32,880 nucleotides of DNA from NCBI GenBank assembly GCA_025210485.1, contig JAOARN010000091.1, positions 1-32,880 on the forward strand, given 5' to 3'. The notes under the pieces were generated by a model, which made no database searches, was not told the DNA's origin, and was given only the letters and a program-made list of their open reading frames with translations. Shown here in pieces: positions 16,896 through 25,865 of the stretch (the stretch's first letter is position 1; every line of letters begins with the position of its first letter). The position numbers and the translations under genes are program-made. Source of the DNA: Marinifilaceae bacterium (GTDB taxonomy: Bacteria; Bacteroidota; Bacteroidia; Bacteroidales; Marinifilaceae).

Positions 16896-17292
16896 TTTAA
16901 TTGGTTTTATTTAATGTGAAAATTATTTAATATCTATTTCAAAAAATCAGAATAATACTAATTTAAGTGAAGCTGTTGGATTCAAATAAGTTTACATATG
17001 TTAATTACTCTGTGTGATTTATCTGTCTGAAAATTAAATATATTAGATCTAATTGTTCGGTTTTATAATCTTGTATACTTCAATATTTTTTTTGAAATAA
17101 AGAATATAATTTTGTAAATTTATTCATGTCAGGTACCCCTGAAATTTAAACACTAGTCAAATTTTCATTAATATTTTCGGTGTTTAAAGATATGAATATC
17201 TAATTTATTTAAAATACCTATCTATTATTAAATATATCGATAATAAGAATACTTATTGTTGAAATTTACACAATTATAATTAGAAACTAAAA
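16896..17292. other. Intergenic region with inverted repeats
   Basis: About 400 AT-rich bases without a coding frame. TCAGG (17129-17133) and CCTGA (17138-17142) form a hairpin around TACC. Next to it TTTAAACAC (17145-17153) pairs with GTGTTTAAA (17180-17188). The local GC-richer core stands out from its surroundings. It could be a relic of a mobile-element end or a terminator-like structure. Confidence 0.4.
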
Positions 17293-17997
17293 ATGCCATA
17301 TAGACGATTACCAAATACAGATGCAGCAAGATTGAGAGCACTTAAAACTGCTTTAAGTAAAGGTCAAGTAACTTCTGATTTGGCATTTCAGTTTAGTACC
17401 TATCAAAAAATACAGAATTTTTTACCTCATTTCGAATTAGCAATTTCAAATTTGAAGCAATCAAAAAAACAACTTGTTAATTTTAATAAGGATTACTCTG
17501 ATAAACAGAGAAAAGCAAAATTATATGTAAGCCATTTTTTAAAGGTTTTGAATTTTGCTATACAAAGAAAGGAGCTTTTACCAAAAGTTAGGGAATTCTA
17601 CACTCTTGATAAAGATTCTGACAAGCTGCCAGACCTTAGTGAGGATGAGAATATATTACAATGGGGAGAAAAAATATTAAAAGGAGAGAGCGATAGATTA
17701 CGTTCAGGTGGGAATCCTATTTATTCACCTTCTGCTGCATTGGTCAGAGTTAATTGTGAACAATTTCAAAGTATATTCAATCAGCAAGATGTTTTAAAAT
17801 CCAATCTTGAAAGATTTTCAAAGGAAGTAAGATCTCAAAGAATAAAGGCAAATGACATAATTCTTGAACTATGGAATCAGATTGAGGATTGTTACAAAGA
17901 TCTTCCCGAAAAAGAAAGACGAAACCGTTGCATAGAATATGGAATTGTGTATGTGTATCGCAAAACTGAAAAAATTATACAAAATCAAATTAGATAA
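17293..17997 (+). CDS. Conserved hypothetical protein
   Basis: A 234-aa soluble protein, mainly helical and rich in charged residues, with no signal peptide or membrane segment. From memory, proteins beginning MPYRRLPNTDAARLRALKTA occur widely in Bacteroidota without an assigned function; this could not be searched here. Other visible features are a stretch KQRKAKLYVSHFLKVLNFAI (about 76-95), the motif WGEKILKGESDRLRSGGNPI (about 125-144) and a C-terminal part (about 190-230) with a charged helix and YGIVYVYRKTEK. The gene is alone between two long gaps. Confidence 0.72.
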   Translation: MPYRRLPNTDAARLRALKTALSKGQVTSDLAFQFSTYQKIQNFLPHFELAISNLKQSKKQLVNFNKDYSDKQRKAKLYVSHFLKVLNFAIQRKELLPKVREFYTLDKDSDKLPDLSEDENILQWGEKILKGESDRLRSGGNPIYSPSAALVRVNCEQFQSIFNQQDVLKSNLERFSKEVRSQRIKANDIILELWNQIEDCYKDLPEKERRNRCIEYGIVYVYRKTEKIIQNQIR

Positions 17998-18498
17998 AGC
18001 GAATATTATATGTTCACTCCTGCGATATCATAATATATCAATTGTGTGTTTTGATCTTATTACATCATGTTTAATTACTAATAAACTATTGTCTTAGGTG
18101 CAAAGCATAAAATATACTAATTACACATAAATAAAATATTTAATTTTAACTGTTTTATTTAAGTTAAATGTTAAAAATTGTTTAGACTCAGTCTAAATGA
18201 TGATTTTTTCTACAATTGTGTGTAATTGTAGAAAAGCTGCATAATTCAAACATAGATTAGTTGCTAAAATATTCAAAAAATTAATATTTACAGTGTTGTC
18301 AGCATCCTAATTATAGCCTTCAAAATTACAGAAAAACAGACCTACAATCCTTAAAATTAAATACTGTGACGATAATCATATTTTTTTTATCATGATTATT
18401 TTATTAACCTTGTAGCTTGAATTTTTCGTAAAAGTGAAAAATTAAGTAAAAAATTTAAATGTATTTGAAAATACATTATTTAACTAAATGTACAAGTT
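17998..18498. promoter_or_regulatory. Palindrome-rich region upstream of the carboxyltransferase gene
   Basis: About 500 non-coding bases with four perfect inverted repeats: TTTAGACT/AGTCTAAA (18181-18197, 1-base centre), TTTTCTACAATT/AATTGTAGAAAA (18206-18235, 6-base loop), ATAATCAT/ATGATTAT (18372-18399) and AATGTATTT/AAATACATT (18458-18477, 2-base centre, ending 21 bases before the ATG). The first resembles a dimeric repressor operator; the second could end a transcript on the minus strand or form a leader hairpin. No clean TAnnTTTG promoter is visible. Confidence 0.5.
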
Positions 18499-20043
18499 AT
18501 GTCATTGAAACGAAACATTCTTGATCTTAGAAAGAGAAAAGAAAAAGTGCTTCAAGGTGGTGGCGAAAAAGCTATCCAGAAGCAAGTTGCAATGGGTAAA
18601 TTGACTGCAAGAGAAAGAGTCACGTCAATTTTAGATGAAGATTCATTTCACGAATACGATCTGTTTGTAGAGCATGAAGCCCGCGATTTCGGTATGGAAA
18701 AAAAAGAACTTCATGGTGATGGTGTTATCATTGGTACAGGTACAATATACGGGGAACCAGTATGTATCTTTGCTCAAGATTTTACCGTAGCTGGTGGTTC
18801 ATTAGGTTTAATGCATGCACGTAAGATTACCAAAATAATGGACCATGCATTGAAAATGCGTGTACCTTTGATTGGTATCAACGATTCAGGTGGTGCTCGT
18901 ATACAGGAAGGTGTTAACTCTTTAGCGGGTTATGGTGAAATCTTCTTCAGAAATACTCTTGCATCAGGTGTTATTCCACAATTATCAGTAATTTTAGGCC
19001 CATGTGCTGGTGGAGCAGTTTATTCTCCTGCCTTAACTGATTTTGTTTTTGTAGTCGAAAATATCTCTAAAATGTTTATCACCGGTCCTGAGGTGATTAA
19101 AACCGTTTTAGGTGAAGAAATTAGCATGGAAGAATTAGGTGGAGCTAAAGTTCATAGCGAAATCACTGGTAATGCTCATTTCTATGCCCAAAGCGAAAAC
19201 GACTGTTTTGAACAAATCAAAAAACTGCTTACGTTTATACCTTGGCACAATGGAAAGAAAGCTAAAGCTTTCCCTCCTAAGCCTCCAAAAGCTGAGTACA
19301 AAATTGAGGATATTGTTCCTGCAGATCCAACACAACCATACGATATCAGAAATGTTATCAAATCTATAGTAGACGATTCTGATTTCTTCGAGATCATGGA
19401 GAATTTTGCTAAGAATATCGTTATTGGTTTTGGTAGATTAAATGGTGAAACTGTTGGTTTCGTCGCTAATCAGCCAATGTATCTTGCTGGTGTGCTTGAT
19501 TGCGACTCTTCTGATAAAGCAGCTCGATTTATCCGTTATTGTGATGCATTTAATATTCCAATTGTAACTCTTGAGGATATGCCTGGCTATCTTCCTGGTG
19601 TTGATCAAGAACATATGGGTGTTATTCGCCATGGTGCTAAGATACTTTACGCTTATAGTGAAGCTACTGTACCAAAAATTACTGTAATTATTAGAAAAGC
19701 TTATGGTGGTGGTTATATTGCTATGAACTCTCGTCACATGAAAGCTGACTTTATGTTTGCTTGGCCTACTGCAGAAATTGCAGTTATGGGACCTGAGGGA
19801 GCTGCTAATATTATCTTCCGTAAAGAAATTATGTCTGCTGAAGATCCTGAAGCTATGCGTAAAGAAAAGGTTGAAGAATATCGTGAGAAATTCGCTAACC
19901 CTTATGTTGCTGCTGCTAAAGGATACATCGACACTGTTATTGAACCTGAAGAAACTCGTAAAATGTTACTTCACTCAATCGAAGTTTCGAATAATAAAGA
20001 GGACAGAAGACCAAACAAAAAACACGGTATCCCTCCATTTTAA
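18499..20043 (+). CDS. mmdA: Acyl-CoA carboxyltransferase subunit (propionyl-CoA carboxylase beta / methylmalonyl-CoA decarboxylase alpha)
   Basis: A 514-aa carboxyltransferase that moves a carboxyl group between biotin and an acyl-CoA, most likely propionyl-CoA/methylmalonyl-CoA. It has two crotonase-like halves. The first oxyanion-hole region is GGARIQEGVNSLAGYGEIF and GPCAGGAVYSPALTDF (about 134-185); the second is RKAYGGGYIAMNSRHMKADF (about 400-419) with WPTAEIAVMGPEGAANI. Length and motifs are typical. The biotin carrier follows after 12 bases in the same operon. No membrane decarboxylase beta subunit, gamma/delta subunit or biotin carboxylase lies here, so sequence alone does not separate a sodium-pumping decarboxylase from a carboxylase whose other parts are elsewhere. 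Propionate metabolism is the expected context. Confidence 0.92.
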   Translation: MSLKRNILDLRKRKEKVLQGGGEKAIQKQVAMGKLTARERVTSILDEDSFHEYDLFVEHEARDFGMEKKELHGDGVIIGTGTIYGEPVCIFAQDFTVAGGSLGLMHARKITKIMDHALKMRVPLIGINDSGGARIQEGVNSLAGYGEIFFRNTLASGVIPQLSVILGPCAGGAVYSPALTDFVFVVENISKMFITGPEVIKTVLGEEISMEELGGAKVHSEITGNAHFYAQSENDCFEQIKKLLTFIPWHNGKKAKAFPPKPPKAEYKIEDIVPADPTQPYDIRNVIKSIVDDSDFFEIMENFAKNIVIGFGRLNGETVGFVANQPMYLAGVLDCDSSDKAARFIRYCDAFNIPIVTLEDMPGYLPGVDQEHMGVIRHGAKILYAYSEATVPKITVIIRKAYGGGYIAMNSRHMKADFMFAWPTAEIAVMGPEGAANIIFRKEIMSAEDPEAMRKEKVEEYREKFANPYVAAAKGYIDTVIEPEETRKMLLHSIEVSNNKEDRRPNKKHGIPPF

Positions 20044-20055
20044 AAACTATTAATT

Positions 20056-20364
20056 ATGGACGATTTAAAGAAAATAAATATTAATGGTACCGAATACTTA
20101 ACCAATTATACTAAAAAGTTTGAACAGCGTAAGCCATATCAAACTCCAAACGAAAAACATATGTATTCGTTTATTCCAGGTACAATTGTTGAGTTATTTG
20201 TTAAGGAAGGTCAGGAAGTTAAGAAGGGCGAAGTTCTTCTTATTCTTGAAGCTATGAAAATGAAAAATAAAATAGTGATGCCTTTCGATGGTACTATTAA
20301 ATGCGTAAATGTTAAAGAAGGTGATAGAATACCAAATAAAACATTGATGCTTGAAATCGAATAA
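20056..20364 (+). CDS. Biotin carboxyl carrier protein
   Basis: A 102-aa biotinyl domain protein. The biotinylation motif is EAMKMKNKI with Lys68 as the modified residue. Residues about 34-102 form the swinging-domain barrel; residues 1-33 are a polar leader without a membrane segment. It carries CO2 on biotin to the carboxyltransferase encoded directly upstream. A strong terminator follows 6 bases after the stop, so the operon has only two genes. Confidence 0.93.
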   Translation: MDDLKKININGTEYLTNYTKKFEQRKPYQTPNEKHMYSFIPGTIVELFVKEGQEVKKGEVLLILEAMKMKNKIVMPFDGTIKCVNVKEGDRIPNKTLMLEIE

Positions 20365-20370
20365 TATATA

Positions 20371-20402
20371 AGCCAGACTTTTACAGTCTGGCTTTTTTTT
20401 TT
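20371..20402 (+). terminator. Intrinsic terminator of the carboxyltransferase operon
   Basis: AGCCAGAC (20371-20378) pairs with GTCTGGCT (20386-20393) over a 7-base loop, followed by a long T-run. Confidence 0.93.
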
Positions 20403-20637
20403 ATGTATGTTCTTTTATTAGTAAATTTCCATCTAACTCTGATATTATTTAAATTTATCTATCTGTCAATAAATAATTATGATGAGTGTTTCATGTATTT
20501 ACATATGAATAAATATAAATATGTGGATAAATACACGTATCTTGCCAGAAAATATATAATTTGACTAACAAGTTCTTATTTGTTTTGACAAAAACATTAA
20601 GTAACTTGGGTTTATATTCACTAATAAAACTTTTACA

Positions 20638-22053
20638 ATGAAATATGATTATGATTTAGCCTGTATAGGTCTTGGTCCTGCGGGAATGGCTGTTTCGATA
20701 ATGGGAGTTGAAATGGGTCTGAAAGTGTGTGCTATCGAAAAAAATAAAGTAGGGGGTGAGTGTATGAATATCGGATGTATTCCTAGTAAGTCTATTCTTA
20801 CAATTGGACATCTCAGAGCGGCTACTAATAAACTACGTGAAATGGGATTAACAGATTCAGAACCACCTATTGTGGAAAGCCCATTTGCAAAAATTCAATC
20901 ATATTTAAATTATATCTCTGATAAAAAGACGATGAAAATGTTTGATAAAGTTGACCTTATTCTAGGAGAAGGTCATGCAGAATTTAAAGATTCTCATAGT
21001 TTACAGGTTGGTGATAAAATTGTAACAGCTAAAAGGATATTTATAGCAACTGGCACCAATCCTGCAATGCCTCCTATAAAAGGACTTGACACTATAGATA
21101 ACATACTTACAAATGAGAATATATTTTCTCTTGACCAAATCCCAAAATCTATGACAATTATTGGTGGGGGAGCTATTGGAACTGAGATGGCGCAGGCTTT
21201 TACTAATCTTGGAACTAAATGCTCAATAGTTCAGTTTGATGATTTCCTAATCCCCAATGGTGATAGAGAAGCAGGTGAACTACTCGAGAGGGAATTGAGA
21301 AAAGAAGGAATTGATATTTACAACAAACAAAGAATAAGTTCAGTAGAACAAAAAGAAGGAGAAATAATACTAAAGACTGAATCAGGGCTTGAATTAGTCG
21401 CAGAAAAATTGCTTGTAGCTGCTGGGCGTAAAATAAACTTGAATCAACTCAAATTAGAAAATGCAAAAATCAAACATGATGGGCGAAGAATTCTTGTTGA
21501 CAAAAAATTCAGAACAAGTACGAAAAATATTTATGCCGTAGGTGATTGTAATGGACAAATTATGCTATCCCATGCAGCAATGCATCAGGGGATGTTTGCT
21601 ATAATGAACGCTGTAAGTCCATTCCGTTTATTTAAAAATACTAATTATGTTATCCCTTGGACAGTTTTTACAACTCCGCAGGTTTCATATGTTGGGATGT
21701 CTGAAAGGGAGTTGAAAGAAAAGAAAATTAAATATCAAACTATTGTGCAGAAATACGAGGACTATGGTGCCGCAATAGCAGAGAATTTAGCAGTAGGATT
21801 TATAAAGGTATTTGTCAGTTCTAGAGGGAAGGTTTATGGAGTTAGCATTATAGGGGATGGATCTGGTGAGATGATTAACGAATGGGCTGTAATCATCCAA
21901 AATAATATACCTATGCATAAAGTCATGTTTGTTGCTCACTCATTTCCTACTATGGGGTTTCTATCTAAAAGAGTTGCCGAGGAATGGATGATGAAAAAGA
22001 TGAAGTCAAAAAGTTTACAGTCTCTTTGTAAATTTATGTATCGGAAATTGTAG
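20638..22053 (+). CDS. FAD/NAD(P)-dependent disulfide oxidoreductase, dihydrolipoamide dehydrogenase-like
   Basis: A 471-aa class I pyridine nucleotide-disulfide reductase. It has an FAD-binding GLGPAG at 11-16, the redox-active pair C42-x4-C47 (GGECMNIGCIPSK), a second nucleotide-binding GGGAIGTEMAQAF (about 177-189), an FAD site IYAVGDCNGQIML (about 301) and a dimerisation domain. In true lipoamide dehydrogenase the C-terminus carries HxHPTxxE with a catalytic His-Glu pair; here the segment is AHSFPTMGF, with Phe436 and Phe441 at those positions. It should therefore not be a normal pyruvate dehydrogenase E3. It may belong to the mercuric-reductase-like group of unknown electron acceptor. 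The gene is alone, with no lipoyl enzyme nearby. Confidence 0.87.
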   Translation: MKYDYDLACIGLGPAGMAVSIMGVEMGLKVCAIEKNKVGGECMNIGCIPSKSILTIGHLRAATNKLREMGLTDSEPPIVESPFAKIQSYLNYISDKKTMKMFDKVDLILGEGHAEFKDSHSLQVGDKIVTAKRIFIATGTNPAMPPIKGLDTIDNILTNENIFSLDQIPKSMTIIGGGAIGTEMAQAFTNLGTKCSIVQFDDFLIPNGDREAGELLERELRKEGIDIYNKQRISSVEQKEGEIILKTESGLELVAEKLLVAAGRKINLNQLKLENAKIKHDGRRILVDKKFRTSTKNIYAVGDCNGQIMLSHAAMHQGMFAIMNAVSPFRLFKNTNYVIPWTVFTTPQVSYVGMSERELKEKKIKYQTIVQKYEDYGAAIAENLAVGFIKVFVSSRGKVYGVSIIGDGSGEMINEWAVIIQNNIPMHKVMFVAHSFPTMGFLSKRVAEEWMMKKMKSKSLQSLCKFMYRKL

Positions 22054-22063
22054 ATAAAATATA

Positions 22064-22097
22064 AAAACCACAAGTAGAAAATTCTAATTGTGGTTTT
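22064..22097 (+). terminator. Intrinsic terminator after the flavoprotein gene
   Basis: AAAACCACAA (22064-22073) pairs with TTGTGGTTTT (22088-22097) with a short AGAA/TTCT stem inside the loop, followed by a T-rich stretch. Confidence 0.82.
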
Positions 22098-22166
22098 ATT
22101 TTGTAATCAAACTTATAAAAAAATTAAAATACAATTATTTCTATGTGTAAATGTTCTTAAAATCAC

Positions 22167-22174
22167 TACTTTTG
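22167..22174 (+). promoter_or_regulatory. Possible -7 element for rlmN
   Basis: TACTTTTG matches TAnnTTTG 45 bases before ATG 22220. The -33 TTG is not exact. Confidence 0.45.
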
Positions 22175-22219
22175 TCCAAATTTATTTAAAGGCTTAATAG
22201 CCAATTAAAATTTCAGGAA

Positions 22220-23245
22220 ATGAAAATTAATTTATTAGGAAAATCATTAAAAGAAATAGAAAAAGTTGTTCTTGACTTAGGAATGAAGAAATTCCTAGCA
22301 AAACAAATTACAGATTGGATTTACAACAAAAAAGTAGATAATTTCGATCATATGCGGAATATTTCTATCAAAAATAGAGAATTGTTGTCAAACTCTTGCC
22401 AAATTGGACATGTAAAACCTATCAATGTTCAAGAATCTGTAGATGGAACAAAGAAATATTTATTTAATGCTCCTGATAATAAATTTATTGAAACAGCTTA
22501 TATACCAGATAAAGATAGACACACAGTATGTGTTTCAAGTCAGGTAGGCTGTAAAATGGGATGTAAATTTTGTTTTACCGCAAAACAAGGATTTCAATCC
22601 AATCTTTCAGCAACTGATATCATTAATCAGCTTGTGGCAATAGATGAGGCTGATAAAATTACAAATATTGTATATATGGGTATGGGTGAGCCTTTTGATA
22701 ATATAGATGAAGTATTGAAATCAACAGAAATACTTTGCTCCAATTACGGTATGGCTATGAGCCCTCGTAGAATTACTGTTTCAACAATTGGTCATATTCC
22801 TGGATTAAAACGTTTTTTGAATGAAAGTGATTGTCATTTGGCTGTAAGTTTACACTCTCCTTTTGACGAGGAACGTTCAAATATAATGCCTGTACAAAAA
22901 GCATATCCAATAAAAGATGTTCTTAACGAAATTAGGAATTTCGATTTTGATAATCAAAGAAGGGTGTCTTTCGAGTATATAATGTTCAAGGATGTGAATG
23001 ATAGTCAAAAACATGTTAGCGAATTAGTTAAGATATTAAGAGGAATAAAGTGCAGAATTAATTTAATTAAATTCCACCCTATTCCAGATTCTGATTTAGA
23101 AGGAAGTGACGATTTCACTATCGAAAGATTTAAGAATGCTCTTAACAAAAAAGGAATAGTAACTACTACAAGAAAATCAAGAGGTCAAGACATTTATGCT
23201 GCTTGTGGATTGTTATCTACAAAAAAGCAAAATAATCAGGAATAA
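22220..23245 (+). CDS. rlmN: 23S rRNA/tRNA adenine C2-methyltransferase RlmN
   Basis: A 341-aa radical SAM enzyme that methylates C2 of A2503 in 23S rRNA and of A37 in some tRNAs. The [4Fe-4S] cluster motif is C111-x3-C115-x2-C118 (GCKMGCKFC), preceded by C104 as in E. coli RlmN. The C-terminal methyl-carrying cysteine is C329 (YAACGLLS). YMGMGEPFDN and GCKFCFTAKQGF are family signatures. Length is normal. It is a single gene 78 bases upstream of asd, with a TATTTTTG element (23283-23290) in the gap, so asd may have its own promoter. Confidence 0.96.
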   Translation: MKINLLGKSLKEIEKVVLDLGMKKFLAKQITDWIYNKKVDNFDHMRNISIKNRELLSNSCQIGHVKPINVQESVDGTKKYLFNAPDNKFIETAYIPDKDRHTVCVSSQVGCKMGCKFCFTAKQGFQSNLSATDIINQLVAIDEADKITNIVYMGMGEPFDNIDEVLKSTEILCSNYGMAMSPRRITVSTIGHIPGLKRFLNESDCHLAVSLHSPFDEERSNIMPVQKAYPIKDVLNEIRNFDFDNQRRVSFEYIMFKDVNDSQKHVSELVKILRGIKCRINLIKFHPIPDSDLEGSDDFTIERFKNALNKKGIVTTTRKSRGQDIYAACGLLSTKKQNNQE

Positions 23246-23323
23246 AAATACTAAACAATAAGTTTTGATATGGCGATTTGTTTATTTTTGTATGACTATT
23301 AACCAAAAAAATCAAAAATAATT

Positions 23324-24310
23324 ATGAAATTAGCCATAGTTGGGGTAACAGGCCTTGTAGGTTCAAAAATTATAAGTTTGTTAGAACAACGAAACTTCGA
23401 AATTGACGAATTTATTCCTGTAGCAAGTGAAAATTCAGTAGGAAAGCAAGTAAATTTTAATTCAAAACCTTATTCTGTAGTTGGCGTAGAGAAAGCAATA
23501 GAATTAAAACCTGATATTGCAATATTCTCTGCAGGTTCTGAAGCTTCGTTAAAATACGCTCCATTGTTCGCGAGTGAGGGATGCTATGTTATTGATAATT
23601 CATCGGCATGGAGGATGGATGAAACAAAAAAATTAGTAATTCCAGAGATAAATGCAAATTTGCTTTCTAAAGATGATAGAATAATAGCAAACCCAAATTG
23701 TTCAACTATTCAGATGCTTATTGCCTTGGCTCCATTGCAAGAAAAATATGGTATAGAGAGACTTGTGATATCCACATATCAATCTATAACAGGCACAGGA
23801 ATCAAAGCTGTGAAACAAATGAACAATGAGAGAAATGAATTAGATGGAGAAAAGGCCTATCCTTATCAAATAGATAAGAATTGTATTCCTCAATGTGATA
23901 TCTTTACAGAAAATGGATATACTAAAGAAGAAATGAAACTTGTTAACGAAACAAGAAAAATATTAAATGATAATGAAATTAAAATAACAGCCACTGCAGT
24001 TAGAGTTCCTGTAGTTGGAGGGCATTCTGAATCTATTAATGTGGAGTTAAAAACTGATTACGAATTAAGTGATATAATTAATATATTTCAAAATACCGAA
24101 AATCTAATTTTATTAGATGATATTCAGAACAACATTTATCCAATGCCTATTCAGGCAAATGATAAAGATGAGGTTTTTGTAGGAAGATTGAGAAAGGATT
24201 TTTCATGTCCCAAGGCTTTAAATATGTGGGTTGTTTCTGATAATTTGCGAAAAGGAGCTGCGACAAATGCTGTGCAAATAGCGGAGTATATTAAGGCTAA
24301 TATTTTATAG
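23324..24310 (+). CDS. asd: Aspartate-semialdehyde dehydrogenase
   Basis: A 328-aa NADPH-dependent enzyme that converts beta-aspartyl phosphate to aspartate semialdehyde, the branch point to lysine/diaminopimelate, threonine and methionine. It has an N-terminal Rossmann loop GVTGLVGSK (7-15), the catalytic nucleophile Cys126 (NPNCSTIQ), and substrate/base residues R227 and H234 (VRVPVVGGHSESINVEL). Length and motifs fit the bacterial family. The gene ends 22 bases before an unusual nested inverted repeat that closes the transcript. Confidence 0.95.
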   Translation: MKLAIVGVTGLVGSKIISLLEQRNFEIDEFIPVASENSVGKQVNFNSKPYSVVGVEKAIELKPDIAIFSAGSEASLKYAPLFASEGCYVIDNSSAWRMDETKKLVIPEINANLLSKDDRIIANPNCSTIQMLIALAPLQEKYGIERLVISTYQSITGTGIKAVKQMNNERNELDGEKAYPYQIDKNCIPQCDIFTENGYTKEEMKLVNETRKILNDNEIKITATAVRVPVVGGHSESINVELKTDYELSDIINIFQNTENLILLDDIQNNIYPMPIQANDKDEVFVGRLRKDFSCPKALNMWVVSDNLRKGAATNAVQIAEYIKANIL

Positions 24311-24332
24311 ATATAATAAAGATATTTTTTTT

Positions 24333-24387
24333 CCCCTCGAACTTTTTCCTAAGCTGTTTAGGTTTTTTTTCTTGTTCGAGGGGTTTT
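24333..24387. terminator. Nested inverted repeat between convergent asd and sigma factor genes
   Basis: The outer arms CCCCTCGAAC (24333-24342) and GTTCGAGGGG (24374-24383) form a perfect 10-bp stem. The enclosed CCTAA (24348-24352) and TTAGG (24358-24362) form a second hairpin followed directly by T8. T-runs follow both stems, and on the minus strand the left flank also provides T-equivalents. It probably terminates transcription from both sides. Confidence 0.75.
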
Positions 24388-24474
24388 ATATTTTATAAAA
24401 ACCATAATCTTTATCTAGAATTTATTTATTTAAGTTTTATACGTAGTGTTGTATTAGATTTAAAAATTTTCTCC

Positions 24475-25095
24475 TTAACTATCAACTTCATCCTTAATTA
24501 GTTCTTTGTCCTTAAGATTATTAAATAATAATTCCCGTGCCCTCGATAGCTGTGCTTTTATTGTGCCGATTGGTAATCTTAAGTGAGAAGCTATTTCTTC
24601 ATATGAAAATTCATTAAAATATCTTAATTGTATCAATATTCTATACCTCTCTTTTAATTTATTTACCTCGCACTGCATTATCAAGGCTTTTTGTCTTTTT
24701 ACGCAAACTTGCTCAGGATTTAAATCCGTTGACTCTATCTTAAGTGTTTTTTCAGAACTAAGACTTTCGCTATTCTCACATAAAATAATGTCGGATTGTC
24801 TTTTTCGAATAAAATCAATACAATTATTTGAAGCTATTTTAAATAACCACGTACTAAAAGCAAATTTAGGTCTGTATTGACTAAGATTCCTAAAAGCTTT
24901 ACCGAAAGCTTCAAAAGTTAAATCTTCGGCATCGTCCTTATTTTTAACCATTTTAAGTAGCATGAAAAAAATAGAGTCTTTATATCTAATATATAACTCT
25001 TCATAAGCTTTTTGATCCCCCTCTATAGCCAGTTTTACTAGATTGTAGTCAATTTTTGCTTTATCGGAAAGATTAGGGTTCATTTTAGTATGCAT
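24475..25095 (-). CDS. ECF-type RNA polymerase sigma factor
   Basis: A 206-aa sigma-70 family protein with region 2 (about 28-100: DAEDLTFEAFGKAFRNL for core binding and -10 melting, and STWLFKIASNNCIDFIRKR) and region 4 (about 140-192: LKERYRILIQLRYFNEFSYE and IGTIKAQLSRARELLFNNL, the helix-turn-helix for the -35 element). Regions 1 and 3 are absent, as in ECF sigma factors. No anti-sigma factor gene follows; downstream lies the convergent asd gene. Control is therefore not through an adjacent anti-sigma factor. Two start codons are possible, 25095 and 25083. Confidence 0.92.
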   Translation of the reverse strand: MHTKMNPNLSDKAKIDYNLVKLAIEGDQKAYEELYIRYKDSIFFMLLKMVKNKDDAEDLTFEAFGKAFRNLSQYRPKFAFSTWLFKIASNNCIDFIRKRQSDIILCENSESLSSEKTLKIESTDLNPEQVCVKRQKALIMQCEVNKLKERYRILIQLRYFNEFSYEEIASHLRLPIGTIKAQLSRARELLFNNLKDKELIKDEVDS

Positions 25096-25865
25096 CTAGG
25101 TAAATATTAAATATTAATACTAAATATTGCCAAGTATCTTTGCTTTACTAATGCAATTTACGAATAAAATAAAGCCTACCCAATTGAGTTTAACCCGATT
25201 ATATACTTGCAAATTATACTGTTTTTCGTTTTGAAGTTTAATACATTGTTCATTCCTTGATCGTAAGTCATTTAGTCAAAACAAATAGCTGTTTTGTCGT
25301 TAAAATTTAACCATTCACATTAATGGAATAGTTAATAATTATCTAAAATGATAATAAAAATGTTTAATCTTAGTTAATTGAACTCAAAATAGTGTCAATT
25401 TGATGAGTATAAATTTTATAGAAACTTGTAATTATATTACTTTTTCGATAAGCGAAGGATAAACATTGTAAATAATAGTGAAATTAGTATATTTTATATA
25501 TTATAATATAGCTATATGAAAGCTTCGAGTGTCTAATTTATAGAATCTTATGATTATTTCTGTGTAAATATTAATTTTTTATTTTTCGTCTACATTAAAA
25601 AAGAAAGTATAATATTTTTTGTTTTGAACCCTTAAATCATTAAAATTTAAGTATTATTCATTTATTAAGTTTCAGTTTTGACTAAACCTTCTAATTGAGA
25701 TAAAACATATTTGAAATTTCTTAAAGTGAAAAAAATCATAATATCTATATATTAGTTGTTTATATCATTTAGATTAACTTCATTTGCTAGCTACTATATG
25801 AATATTTTATTCTTAGTGATATAACATATAAAATTAGTTGCGTAACAGTTGAAAATACCTTTATT
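25096..25865. other. Long AT-rich intergenic region between sigma factor and miaB
   Basis: About 770 bases separating divergent genes. I looked for coding frames, tRNA-like folds, strong hairpins and exact TAnnTTTG promoters with TTG spacing and found none that are convincing. Upstream control for both genes must lie here. It is the longest gap in the window. Confidence 0.5.

Noticed and set aside
19438..19737. 99-codon minus-strand open frame
   Set aside because: Antisense to the carboxyltransferase gene, which is intact with all motifs.
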